The notes under the pieces were generated by a model, which worked only from the letters and a program-made list of their open reading frames with translations, did not search any database and had not been told where the DNA came from. From positions 1 to 23,442 of the forward strand of contig MGOE01000078.1 of NCBI GenBank assembly GCA_001797035.1: a stretch of DNA of 23,442 nucleotides, given 5' to 3'. Every line of letters starts with the position of its first letter. Within the stretch, counting starts at the first letter, position 1. Positions 14,543 through 23,029 of this stretch are shown one piece after another. Source of the stretch: Chloroflexi bacterium RBG_16_72_14. Lineage in GTDB: Bacteria > Chloroflexota > Limnocylindria > Limnocylindrales > CSP1-4. The position numbers and the translations under genes are program-made.

Positions 14543-14571
14543 TTGATAACAGCAATCGGATGTGGTGTCAT
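14543..14571 (-). promoter_or_regulatory. Promoter of the small membrane protein gene
   Basis: Read on the minus strand, ATGACA (14571-14566) and TATCAA (14548-14543) are exactly 17 bases apart and match the -35 and -10 consensus at 5 and 4 of 6 positions. A start near 14536 would leave about 16 leader bases before the ATG at 14520. The same AT-rich stretch read forward (TTGATA, 17 bases, TGTCAT) lies too close to the LysR start for a normal leader, so the regulator may sit on top of the small gene's promoter. Confidence 0.45.
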
Positions 14572-14573
14572 GA

Positions 14574-15587
14574 ATGATCATGGCCACTGATTATTCGATC
14601 GAGGCGCCCGCCGCCCGTCCGATGCTGCCCGATGCGCTCTCGGACCTCAGCCTGCGCCAGCTGCTGAGCTTCCGTGCCGTCGTCGAGGAGGGCTCGTTCC
14701 ACGCGGCCGCCGACGCCCTGGACTACACGCAGTCCGCGATCAGCCAGCACGTGATGGGCCTGGAGGCCGCGCTGGGCGTGCGCCTGTTCGACCGGTCGCG
14801 CGGCCGGCGCACGGTGGAGCTCACCGAGGCCGGCTCGCTGCTGCTGCGTCACGTGGTCACGATCACGGATCGCCTGCAGGCCGCGCGCGCGGATCTGCTG
14901 GCGTACGCGGCCGGCGAGACCGGGACACTCCGCGTCGGCGTGTACCAGAGCGTGGGCACGCGGATCCTGCCGGCGATCATCGCGCGCTTCGCGCGCGCGT
15001 GGCCGGGCGTGGACGTCCAGCTGTCCGAGGCGGCCAGCGACGAAGGCCTGCTGGGGCAGGTGGAGCCGGGGCGGCTGGACCTCACGTTCGGCGCGCTGCC
15101 GCTGCCGCCCGGCCCGTTCGACGCGGTCGAGCTGGTACGCGATCCGTTCGTGCTCGTGACGGCCGCAGGCTCCGCGCTGGCCCGCACAGAGGGGCCGCCG
15201 CCGCTCGAGCTCATCGGCGCCCAGCGGCTGATCGGGTTCCGGTCGTGCCGAAGCACCCGCTGGCTCGAGGAGCACCTCCGCGCGAACGGGCTGGAGGCCA
15301 ACTTCGTGTTCCGGTCCGAGGACAACGGGACCGTCCAGGCGATGGCCGGCGCCGGGCTCGGGTCCGCGCTGGTGCCGTTCCTGGCCGTTGACCCGACGGA
15401 CCCCGCCATCGTCGTCATCCCCACGGACCTGGCGCCCCGACGCGTCGCGCTCATCTGGCACCGGGACCGCTACCGCAGCCCGGCGTCGCGGGCGTTCGTG
15501 GACATCGCTGTCGAGGTCTGCGCCGGCCTCGCCGCCGCCCTCGACCCGCTCCGGGCGGGTGCGCCGGGTCCGGCGGTGCAGTCGTGA
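14574..15587 (+). CDS. LysR-family transcriptional regulator
   Basis: The 337-residue protein has the family's N-terminal helix-turn-helix (about residues 24-84: LSLRQLLSFRAVVEEGSF, DYTQSAISQHVMGLEAALG, VRLFDRS, LTEAG) and a type 2 periplasmic-binding-like effector domain (about 110-325; LRVGVYQSVGTRILPAII, GRLDLTFGALPL, GAGLGSALVPF). Such proteins bind DNA as tetramers and respond to a small ligand, usually acting on a divergent neighbour. The divergent neighbour here is the 36-residue membrane protein gene, 53 bases away. The start is uncertain: ATG at 14574 or at 14580, both without a clear ribosome site. Ligand and targets cannot be told from sequence. Confidence 0.9.
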   Translation: MIMATDYSIEAPAARPMLPDALSDLSLRQLLSFRAVVEEGSFHAAADALDYTQSAISQHVMGLEAALGVRLFDRSRGRRTVELTEAGSLLLRHVVTITDRLQAARADLLAYAAGETGTLRVGVYQSVGTRILPAIIARFARAWPGVDVQLSEAASDEGLLGQVEPGRLDLTFGALPLPPGPFDAVELVRDPFVLVTAAGSALARTEGPPPLELIGAQRLIGFRSCRSTRWLEEHLRANGLEANFVFRSEDNGTVQAMAGAGLGSALVPFLAVDPTDPAIVVIPTDLAPRRVALIWHRDRYRSPASRAFVDIAVEVCAGLAAALDPLRAGAPGPAVQS

Positions 15588-15638
15588 CCGACGCACGGAC
15601 CGGGACCCGGCACGGGGGGAGCGCCGGGTGCCCGCTGC

Positions 15639-15644
15639 TATACT
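15639..15644 (+). promoter_or_regulatory. -10 element for the asd operon
   Basis: TATACT matches the -10 consensus at 5 of 6 positions and stands out in very GC-rich sequence, 52 bases after the LysR stop. The -35 position is GC-rich and not recognisable. Transcription would start near 15651, about 33 bases before the chosen asd ATG. Confidence 0.5.
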
Positions 15645-15683
15645 CCGCCGGTGCCCGACAACCATCCCGCAGCAGGTCGGACC

Positions 15684-16769
15684 ATGCCCGGAACCATCCC
15701 TGAACCCCTCGTCGTCGCCGTCGTCGGTGCCACCGGTGCCGTCGGCCGGACGATGACAGCGGTGCTCCTCGAGCACGACTTCCCGATGCGGGAGCTGCGG
15801 CTGCTCGCCTCCGAGCGCTCAGCCGGCAAGACCGTGACGGTCGGCGCGCGGCCGTACGTGGTGGGGCTCGCGACGCCGGATGCGTTCGAAGGCGTGGACA
15901 TCGCGCTGTTCAGCGCAGGCGGCGGGACCTCGAAGGTGCTCGCACCGGAGGCGGCGGCGCGCGGGACCGCGGTCATCGACAACTCCAGCGCCTGGCGCAT
16001 GGACCCGTCGGTGCCGCTCGTCGTGTCGCAGGTCAATCCGGACGACCTGGAGTGGCACGAGGGCATCATCGCCAACCCCAACTGCTCGACGATGCAGCTC
16101 ATGCCGCCCCTGATGGCGCTGCGCGACGCGGTGGGCATCGAGCGGGTGGTCGTGGACACCTACCAGGCCGTGGCCGGCACGGGGCACAAGGCGATCGTGG
16201 AGCTCGAGGAGCAGGTGAAGGCGCACGCCGAGGGCCGGCCGAAGGTTGCCAGCGTCTACCCGCACCCCATCGGCTTCAACGCGCTCCCGCACATCGATGC
16301 CTTCCTCGACAACGGCTACACCAAGGAGGAGTGGAAGGTCGTAACGGAGAGCCGCAAGATCCTGCACCTGCCGGACCTGCGGGTGTCGTGCACGGCCGTC
16401 CGCGTGCCGGTGTTCGTCGGCCACTCCGAGGCCGTCCACGTCGAGACGCGTGACCCGATCACGCCCGCCGAGGCGCGCAGGCTGTTCGCCGCGGTCCCGG
16501 GCGTCGTCGTCCAGGACGACCCGGCCACCAACCTCTACCCGCTGGCGACCGAGGCGGCCGGCTCCGACGACGTGTTCGTGGGCCGCGTCCGCCAAGACCC
16601 CTCGATCGACGACAACCGCGGACTCGCGTTCTGGGTGGTGAGCGACAACCTGCGCAAGGGTGCGGCGTCCAACGCCGTGGAGCTGGCGGAGGTCCTGGCC
16701 CGGCGGGGCTGGGTCCGCAGGGCGAGCGCGCGGCGGCCGGTGGGAGCGTCCGGGGGACGGCCGGCGTGA
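15684..16769 (+). CDS. asd: Aspartate-semialdehyde dehydrogenase
   Basis: The 361-residue enzyme makes aspartate semialdehyde from aspartyl phosphate with NADPH, the branch point to lysine/diaminopimelate, methionine and threonine. Signatures: the dinucleotide motif VVGATGAVG (13-21), AGGGTSK (78-84), the Ser-rich DNSSAWRMD (99-107), the catalytic Cys134 in NPNCSTMQL, and a conserved His in VFVGHSEAVHVE that serves as the acid-base residue region. The ATG at 15684 is chosen because it leaves only a short lead before the Rossmann strand and places the -10 at a sensible distance; an in-frame GTG at 15651 would fall right at the expected transcript start. The C-terminal 20 residues (Arg/Gly/Ala-rich) extend past the usual end. 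It overlaps the next gene by 4 bases. Confidence 0.95.
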   Translation: MPGTIPEPLVVAVVGATGAVGRTMTAVLLEHDFPMRELRLLASERSAGKTVTVGARPYVVGLATPDAFEGVDIALFSAGGGTSKVLAPEAAARGTAVIDNSSAWRMDPSVPLVVSQVNPDDLEWHEGIIANPNCSTMQLMPPLMALRDAVGIERVVVDTYQAVAGTGHKAIVELEEQVKAHAEGRPKVASVYPHPIGFNALPHIDAFLDNGYTKEEWKVVTESRKILHLPDLRVSCTAVRVPVFVGHSEAVHVETRDPITPAEARRLFAAVPGVVVQDDPATNLYPLATEAAGSDDVFVGRVRQDPSIDDNRGLAFWVVSDNLRKGAASNAVELAEVLARRGWVRRASARRPVGASGGRPA

Positions 16770-17545
16770 CCCGCGGCGAGCGCCGGGCGGCGCTCGAGGC
16801 GATCGCGAGCGAGGTCCGGTCCTGCACGCGCTGTCGCCTCAGCGAGAGCCGCACACTCGCCGTGCCGGGCGAGGGCGATCCCGACACCGAGGTCGTGCTC
16901 GTGGGCGAAGGACCGGGCTTCAACGAGGATCGCGAGGGCCGCCCGTTCGTGGGGCGGGCCGGCGGGCTGCTCGTCCGGCTCCTGGCGAGCATCGGCTGGC
17001 AGCGCGAGGACGTGTTCATCACCAACGTCGTGAAGTGTCGACCGCCCGAGAACCGCGACCCGGAGCCCGACGAGATCGCCGCCTGCGCCCCCTACCTGCG
17101 CCGCCAGCTGGAGGTGCTCGACCCGGCCGTGGTCGTGACCCTCGGCCGGCATTCGATGGCGACGTTCCTCCCCGGTGCCCGCATCGGCCAGGTCCACGGC
17201 ACGACGCACCCCGCTGATCCGTCCACCGGCGCCCGCGATGCGCTGGTGTTCGCGATGTACCACCCGGCGGCGGCCCTGCGGACGCCCGCCCTCGAGCACG
17301 AGAGCCTCGAGGACGTCGCGCGCGTCCCGGCAACGCTCCTGCGCTCCCGCGAGCTGCGTGCGGCGCACGCAGCCGCACCCGCCCCCGCCGCGGGCCCGGA
17401 CACGCGCGCCCCCGACGCGGGCCCGGCCGCACCCGCAGCTGACCCCGGGCCGGCGCCCGACCTTGCGCCGGCCCTCGCTTCTCCCGCGCTCGATGCGGCC
17501 GCCGATCCCGCGGCCGACGACGCGTCCCAGCTGACCCTCTTCTGA
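16766..17545 (+). CDS. Type-4 (4Fe-4S) uracil-DNA glycosylase with clamp-binding tail
   Basis: The 259-residue enzyme removes uracil from DNA at the start of base excision repair. Four cluster cysteines are visible (Cys20, Cys23, Cys91, Cys107), in the family's spacing. The motifs GEGPGFNED (47-55), GRPFVGRAGG (58-67), TNVVKCRPPENRDP (86-99) and HPAAALR (166-172) are those of family 4 enzymes. The usual domain ends near residue 200; a tail of about 55 Ala/Pro/Asp residues follows and ends exactly in QLTLF (255-259), a match to the bacterial sliding-clamp binding pentapeptide. The GTG start overlaps the asd stop (GTGA). Members of this family have often been mislabelled as phage DNA polymerase-like proteins. 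Confidence 0.93.
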   Translation: MTRGERRAALEAIASEVRSCTRCRLSESRTLAVPGEGDPDTEVVLVGEGPGFNEDREGRPFVGRAGGLLVRLLASIGWQREDVFITNVVKCRPPENRDPEPDEIAACAPYLRRQLEVLDPAVVVTLGRHSMATFLPGARIGQVHGTTHPADPSTGARDALVFAMYHPAAALRTPALEHESLEDVARVPATLLRSRELRAAHAAAPAPAAGPDTRAPDAGPAAPAADPGPAPDLAPALASPALDAAADPAADDASQLTLF

Positions 17546-17567
17546 CCAGCAGGACGGACCGACCCTC

Positions 17568-19235
17568 ATGGCCGACGAACACACGCCGCTTCGCATCATC
17601 CCGCTCGGCGGGGTGGGGGAGATCGGCAAGAACTGCTACGTGTTCGAGTACGGCGACGACATCGTCGTCATCGACTGCGGGCTGATGTTCCCCGACGAGG
17701 AGATGTTCGGGATCGACCTCGTCGTGCCCGACGTGACGTACCTCAAGGAGAACCGTTCCCGGGTCAGGGCGTTCCTGATCACGCACGCCCACGAGGACCA
17801 CGTGGGCGGGCTGCCGTACGTCCTGCCCGAGTTTCCGGGCGTGCCGGTGTACGCCAGCACGCTGGCACGCGGCCTGCTGGGCAACAAGATCAAGGAGCAC
17901 AAGCTCCATGCCAACCCGCTGCTCGCGCTGGACCCGGGTGACGAGCTCACGATCGGGCCGTTCGACGTCATCCCGTTCCGGGTCAGCCATTCGATCCCGG
18001 ATGCGATGGGCATCGCGCTGCGCACCCCCGTGGGCGTCGTGGTCCACACCGGCGACTTCAAGTTCGACCACACGCCGGTGGACGGCAAGCACTCCGACTT
18101 CGCGACGATCGCCAAGCTCGGCCAGGAGGGCGTGATCGCGCTGCTGTCGGATTCGACCCGCGCCGAGAACCCGGGCTACACCCCGTCCGAGCGCACGGTC
18201 GGCGACGCGTTCCGAGAGATCATGGAGGGTCTCGACGGTCGCGTGATCGTGGCCACGTTCGCCTCCAACATCGCGCGCATCCAGCAGGTGTTCGACGCGG
18301 CGAAGGCGTTCAACCGCCAGGTGGCCGTGATCGGGCGCTCGATGGAGCAGAACACCCGGATCGCGTCGGACCTCGGCTACCTCGTGTTCGAGCCGTCGCA
18401 GTTCCTGCCCAAGGACCGGATCGGCGAGGTGCCGGCAGATCGCGTGGTCATCGCCACGACCGGCGCCCAGGGGGAGCCGATGTCCGGCCTCGCGCGGATG
18501 GCCAACCGCGACCACCGGTTCGTGGAGATCCAGCCCGGGGACACGGTCATCGTGTCCGCCAGCCCCATTCCCGGCAACGAGGAATACGTCGCCCGCACCA
18601 TTGACAACCTGTTCAAGGCGGGTGCGAACGTGTACTACCACACGATCAAGCGCGCGCACGTGTCGGGGCACGCCAGTCAGGAGGAGCTCAAGCTCATGCT
18701 CGGGCTCACCAAGCCGGCGTACTTCATCCCGATGCACGGCGAGTTCCGGATGCAGGTCCAGCACGGCCGCCTGGCCATCGAGACCGGGGTGAAGCCCGAG
18801 AACGTGTTCATCATCGAGAACGGCACCCCGATCGAGATCTTCGCCGACGGCAGCGCCAGGCGGGGTCAGCCCGTGTCCGCAGGCTACGTGTTCGTGGATG
18901 GGTTGTCCGTGGGCGAGGTGGGCGACGTCGTGCTCCGCGACCGGCGCGCCCTCGCCAACGACGGGATGTTCATGGTCGTCGTCCAGGTGGACAAGCAGAC
19001 GGGGCGCGTCGTCGGGCGGCCGGAGATCATCACCCGCGGCTTCGTCCACGGCACAGAGGAGAGCCGGATCCTCGACGAGGCGGCGCGACGGATCGTGGAC
19101 GCGCTCCAGCAACCGGGCGACCGGATCTCGGAGGTCGCCCTGCTCAAGGAGCAGGTGAAGGACGGCGTCTCGCGGTTCCTGTACGAGCAGACGAAGCGTC
19201 GGCCGATGGTCTTCCCGGTCGTGGTGGAGGTCTAG
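17568..19235 (+). CDS. rnj: Ribonuclease J
   Basis: The 555-residue protein is a metallo-beta-lactamase/beta-CASP ribonuclease with 5'-3' exonuclease and endonuclease activity in RNA maturation and decay. Metal ligands: HAHEDH (73-78), the His of RVSHSIPD, Asp of HTGDFKFD. The beta-CASP part has ALLSDSTRAENPG, IVATFASNIARIQQ and SASPIPGNE, and PMHGEFR supplies the late conserved His. The length equals that of the family, including the C-terminal domain (about 455-555), and no extra domain is seen. ATG at 17568 follows the glycosylase stop by 22 bases with a weak AGGAC site. The ftsK GTG comes 1 base after its stop, so the two are tightly linked. A single RNase J is visible in this window; a J1/J2 pair cannot be judged. 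Confidence 0.97.
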   Translation: MADEHTPLRIIPLGGVGEIGKNCYVFEYGDDIVVIDCGLMFPDEEMFGIDLVVPDVTYLKENRSRVRAFLITHAHEDHVGGLPYVLPEFPGVPVYASTLARGLLGNKIKEHKLHANPLLALDPGDELTIGPFDVIPFRVSHSIPDAMGIALRTPVGVVVHTGDFKFDHTPVDGKHSDFATIAKLGQEGVIALLSDSTRAENPGYTPSERTVGDAFREIMEGLDGRVIVATFASNIARIQQVFDAAKAFNRQVAVIGRSMEQNTRIASDLGYLVFEPSQFLPKDRIGEVPADRVVIATTGAQGEPMSGLARMANRDHRFVEIQPGDTVIVSASPIPGNEEYVARTIDNLFKAGANVYYHTIKRAHVSGHASQEELKLMLGLTKPAYFIPMHGEFRMQVQHGRLAIETGVKPENVFIIENGTPIEIFADGSARRGQPVSAGYVFVDGLSVGEVGDVVLRDRRALANDGMFMVVVQVDKQTGRVVGRPEIITRGFVHGTEESRILDEAARRIVDALQQPGDRISEVALLKEQVKDGVSRFLYEQTKRRPMVFPVVVEV

Positions 19236-19236
19236 C

Positions 19237-21639
19237 GTGGCGACCCGCCGGCGCACGACGCGCACGACGAGCACCCGCCGTCCCCGGTCCGGGGCCCACC
19301 GCAGCCGGGGCATCCCGCTGCCGAGGCTCGGGCTGTCGCCGGCCGTCATGCGGTCGCTGGTCGGTCTGGCGCTGCTCGTGCTCGGCGCAGTGCTGCTGAT
19401 CGCGATCGCCCTCGAGGGCGAGGGAAAGCTCACGGACGCGGTGCGCGACCTCGTCGTCCCGTTCTTTGGGGCCGGGAGGTTCCTGCTGCCGGTGGTCCTC
19501 CTGGTGGCAGGCTGGTACCTGGAATGGGGTCCCGGCAGGGAATCAGGTGCGCCGTGGGGCCGGACGCTCATCGGCATCGCCGTCGCGTACGCGGGGTTCC
19601 TTGGCATGATCCAGGTCGTCGCGTTCTCCGGTCCGTTCACCGGGGGGCGGATCGGACGGGCCCTGGCGGGCGTGCTCGAGCCCGCGCTGACAACGCCCGG
19701 GGCATTCGTGATCCTGTTGGCGCTGTTCCTGGCCGGGCTGCTGATCGCGCTGGACATGCCGCTCCGGGCCATGCTCGGCCCGATCGTTCACGCGGGTCGC
19801 GCGGCGTCCGCGTCGCTCCAGGATCGGACGGCCAGGGCGAACGGGTCCGGGGCCTCGAACGGCACCGGCCGCGGCAACGGCAAGGCGGCTCCCCCGACCC
19901 CGGTCACGGCCGAGGGCGGGCGGCGGGGGCGTGCGGGACGCCTGTCCACGTCCGACTCGCCGGGCCAGGTGGGCGTGTGGGGTCGCGAGCCGGGCGACGA
20001 CGGCGTGCCGTTCGGGATCCAGTCGACGGCACCGACGTCCGCCACGATCGCCCCGCTGCGCACGCCGGGCGCCATGGAGGAGGCGGCAGCAGCCGCCCTC
20101 CGGCCGTCCCCCGCCGCGTCACGGACCCTCGTCCGCGACCGGGACGACGTCACCGACGCCGCCGACTCGCCGCCCACCCGCCTCCACGTCGAGTGGACGC
20201 TGCCGGCCCATGACCTGCTGGACGCGGGCGAGACGCCGACCCCCGCGGCCGGAGCCAACCAGGACGCGGTCCACGCCTGGAACGAGGCACGGATCGTGGA
20301 GAAGCTCGCGAGCTTCGACATCGAGGCCCGGATCGTGGCCCGCAACGCCGGCCCCGTGGTGACCCAGTACGAGGTGCAGCCCGCGCCGCACATCAAGGTC
20401 AGCCGCATCGAGGCCCTGTCCGACGACCTGGCCATGGCCCTCGCCGCGCGCACCATCCGGATCGAGGCGCCGATCCCGGGCAAGAGCGCGGTGGGGATCG
20501 AGATCCCCAACAAGGAGTTCAACGTCGTCGCGCTCCGGCGGATCCTCGACGAGGTGGACTTCGCCGGCTCCGGCTCGCGGCTGACGTTCGCCCTCGGGCG
20601 GGACGTGGCGGGCAAGGCGATGGCGGTGGACCTCGCCCGGATGCCCCACCTGCTGATCGCGGGCGCCACGGGCTCGGGCAAGAGCGTCATGGTCAACGCG
20701 CTGATCACGAGCCTGCTGTGCAACGCCACCCCCGACGACAGCCGGCTGATCCTGATGGACCTCAAGCGCGTGGAGCTTGCCGGCTACAACGGCCTGCCGC
20801 ACCTCCTGGTCCCGGTGATCACCGAGCCCGAGCGCGCCAAGGCGGCCCTCAGGTGGGCGGTCAACGAGATGGAGGCGCGCTACCGCCGGTTCGCGGGGGC
20901 CACGGCCAGGAACATCAAGGCGTTCAACGAGACCCGCGCGGACCCGGCGGACCGGCTGCCCTACATCGTGATCGTCGTGGACGAGCTCGCGGATCTCATG
21001 ATGCGCGAGGGGAAGCACGTCGAGGACCCGATCGTCCGGCTGGCCCAGAAGGCGCGCGCGACGGGCATCCACATGGTCCTCGCCACGCAGCGCCCCTCGG
21101 TCAACGTGGTGACCGGCCTGATCAAGGCCAACTTCCCCAGCCGGATCGCGTTCGCGATGGCCTCCCAGATCGATTCGCGGACGATCCTCGACGCGCCCGG
21201 CGCCGAGGACCTGATCGGCCGCGGCGACATGCTCTACCAGCCGTCCGACCTGCCGCGGCCGATGCGGCTCCAGGGCGTGTTCGTGTCGGACCCGGAGATC
21301 GGCCGCGTGACCCAGCACTGGCGCGACCAGATCGATGACCCGCACTACGACCTCTCGATCATCGAGTCCGATGACGATTCGACGGGCTCGGTGGACGACC
21401 TCGCCGACGAGGATGCCGACCGACTGCTGCCGGATGCCGTTTCGGTGATCCGGGAGTACGATCGTGCTTCGGCGTCGCTGCTCCAGCGGCGCCTGCGGAT
21501 CGGCTACGCGAGGGCGGCCCGGATCATCGACCAGCTCGAGGCGCGAGGCTACGTCGGCGCGTTCGACGGCTCGAACGCCCGGGTGGTCCTGCGCCGCGAC
21601 GACGGACCTGGGGCGATGGACGACGAGGACGAGGCATGA
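19237..21639 (+). CDS. ftsK: FtsK/SpoIIIE DNA translocase
   Basis: The 800-residue protein pumps chromosomal DNA through the closing division septum. After a basic start (ATRRRTTRTTSTRRP) come four membrane helices near residues 37-59, 73-93, 106-130 and 150-172. A Gly/Ala/Pro-rich linker of roughly 150 residues follows, then the alpha/beta motor: Walker A GATGSGKS at 476-483 and Walker B IVIVVDEL with Asp582 and Glu583. The C-terminal gamma winged helix (about 720-785; SASLLQRRLRIGYARAARIIDQLE) reads polar DNA sequences in known members. The start is GTG at 19237, with GGAGG six bases upstream, inside the end of rnj. The final four bases overlap the next ATG. Length is typical of SpoIIIE-like forms. 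Confidence 0.96.
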   Translation: MATRRRTTRTTSTRRPRSGAHRSRGIPLPRLGLSPAVMRSLVGLALLVLGAVLLIAIALEGEGKLTDAVRDLVVPFFGAGRFLLPVVLLVAGWYLEWGPGRESGAPWGRTLIGIAVAYAGFLGMIQVVAFSGPFTGGRIGRALAGVLEPALTTPGAFVILLALFLAGLLIALDMPLRAMLGPIVHAGRAASASLQDRTARANGSGASNGTGRGNGKAAPPTPVTAEGGRRGRAGRLSTSDSPGQVGVWGREPGDDGVPFGIQSTAPTSATIAPLRTPGAMEEAAAAALRPSPAASRTLVRDRDDVTDAADSPPTRLHVEWTLPAHDLLDAGETPTPAAGANQDAVHAWNEARIVEKLASFDIEARIVARNAGPVVTQYEVQPAPHIKVSRIEALSDDLAMALAARTIRIEAPIPGKSAVGIEIPNKEFNVVALRRILDEVDFAGSGSRLTFALGRDVAGKAMAVDLARMPHLLIAGATGSGKSVMVNALITSLLCNATPDDSRLILMDLKRVELAGYNGLPHLLVPVITEPERAKAALRWAVNEMEARYRRFAGATARNIKAFNETRADPADRLPYIVIVVDELADLMMREGKHVEDPIVRLAQKARATGIHMVLATQRPSVNVVTGLIKANFPSRIAFAMASQIDSRTILDAPGAEDLIGRGDMLYQPSDLPRPMRLQGVFVSDPEIGRVTQHWRDQIDDPHYDLSIIESDDDSTGSVDDLADEDADRLLPDAVSVIREYDRASASLLQRRLRIGYARAARIIDQLEARGYVGAFDGSNARVVLRRDDGPGAMDDEDEA

Positions 21640-23027
21640 CGGCGCGAGACGAGATCCGGCGAGCTCGTGTGGATGCGCGCGCCGATTCCCGCGACGCGGG
21701 CCGCGGCTTCGCCGAGCAGGAGCCAGACCTTCCCGAGCGGCTCCTCGCCGCGCGCGAGCGCAAGGGCGTGGACCTGTACCGCGCCGAGCGCGACACGAAG
21801 ATCCGCGCCCGCTACCTTGCCGCGCTGGAGCGGGGCGATTACCGGGAGCTGCCCGGCGCCGTGTACACGAAGGGGTTCCTGCGCAACTACGCGCTGTATC
21901 TGGGCCTCGATCCCGAGGACGTGATCCGCCAGTGGAAGCGCGAGCGGGGCGACGCGGCGATTCCGGCCGAGCCGGTCCTCGCGGTGCCCAAGCCGCTGGC
22001 CGCCCCCCGCCAGGGTCTCACGTTTTCGCCGGTCATCATCGTCGCGGCGCTGCTCACCGTCCTGATCGGCGTGTTCGCCGTGTACATCGGGATCCAGCTC
22101 GTCCGCTTCGCGAAGCCGCCCACGCTGGCCGTGACCAACCCGTCCCAGGCCGTGATCAACGTCGCCGAGGACACGACCAGCTACACGCTGCGCGGCACGT
22201 CCATCCCCGGCGCCACGATCACGATCCAGGTGCCCGGCCGCGACCAGCCGTATCGCGTGTCAGCCGACGCCGAGGGCCGCTGGACCGCCGAGGTGGAGCT
22301 GCGGCGGGGCCGCAACCAGTTCGACATCACGGCCCTGGACCCCGACACCGGCAAGCAGGCCGAGACGCCGGCAAGGGTGTTCATCACGGTGCCGTTCCTG
22401 GTCATCGAGGCGCCGACGCTCAACGTGGATTCGCCGGCCGAGGGGGCGCAGTTCGAGAACGGCGCCATCCCGGTCAAGGGCACCACGACCAACGCGACGA
22501 CGGTGTCTGTGAGCGCGAGCTGGACGGGCGCTGCAGATGGCCAGCCGGTCGCCGTGGCGTCACCTGTGCCGTCCGCGTCGCCGGCTGGCCCGGTGATCGG
22601 TCCCGTGACAGTGGACGTGGCCGACGACGGGTCGTTCGAGACCCCGCTCGACCTGTCCGCGGGGCGCTGGCAGATCACGGTGACCGCCACCTCCACGGAG
22701 GGCAAGGCCGTCACCCTGACCCGGAACGTGTCGATCAAGTACAAGGGCGTCAACCTCGTGATCACGGTCAAGGGAGCTCGGGCGTGGCTCAAGGTGTGGG
22801 TGGACGGCAAGCTCTCCAACGTCACCGGGACGGCCGGCACGGTCTACCAGCCGGGCAAGGTCCTGACGTTCACGGCCAAGGAGTCGATCGAGGTCCGGAC
22901 CGGCAAGTCCAGCGCCACGTACTACACGCTCAACGGGACGAACCTCGGGCGCCTGTCCGACAAGGGCAACCCGGAGACGTGGCTGTTCGCGCCACCGGCG
23001 GATCCCGTGAAGACCAACCGAACCTGA
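21636..23027 (+). CDS. RodZ-like protein: HTH, one membrane helix, Ig-like ectodomain
   Basis: The 463-residue protein has a cytoplasmic helix-turn-helix of the RodZ type (about 30-103: LLAARERKGVDLYRAERDT, KIRARYLAALERGDY, LPGAVYTKGFLRNYALYLG), the part that contacts MreB in characterised members, then one membrane helix at 131-157. The outer part holds two Ig-like beta domains (about 163-255 and 258-375; each with a 'G-N-x-F/T-x-x-x-A' type ending) and a final domain (about 378-450, VITVKGARAWLKVWVDGK) like the RodZ C-terminal domain DUF4115. Simple RodZ proteins lack the paired Ig domains. The ATG overlaps the ftsK stop (ATGA), so translation is coupled. Role in cell shape is inferred from family and place. 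Confidence 0.85.
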   Translation: MTARDEIRRARVDARADSRDAGRGFAEQEPDLPERLLAARERKGVDLYRAERDTKIRARYLAALERGDYRELPGAVYTKGFLRNYALYLGLDPEDVIRQWKRERGDAAIPAEPVLAVPKPLAAPRQGLTFSPVIIVAALLTVLIGVFAVYIGIQLVRFAKPPTLAVTNPSQAVINVAEDTTSYTLRGTSIPGATITIQVPGRDQPYRVSADAEGRWTAEVELRRGRNQFDITALDPDTGKQAETPARVFITVPFLVIEAPTLNVDSPAEGAQFENGAIPVKGTTTNATTVSVSASWTGAADGQPVAVASPVPSASPAGPVIGPVTVDVADDGSFETPLDLSAGRWQITVTATSTEGKAVTLTRNVSIKYKGVNLVITVKGARAWLKVWVDGKLSNVTGTAGTVYQPGKVLTFTAKESIEVRTGKSSATYYTLNGTNLGRLSDKGNPETWLFAPPADPVKTNRT

Positions 23028-23029
23028 CC

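Noticed and set aside
14543..14571. Forward promoter TTGATA-17-TGTCAT for the LysR gene
   Set aside because: The -10 would end only 2 bases before the ATG at 14574, so it fits the minus-strand gene better unless the LysR start lies further downstream.
17019..19772. A 917-codon minus-strand frame opposite rnj and parts of its neighbours
   Set aside because: It is antisense to certain genes, His/Arg/Val/Asp-rich without any recognisable domain, and expected from strong GC3 bias. The same applies to the long antisense frames at 5564-7144, 7611-8888, 9623-11521 and 11615-13474.
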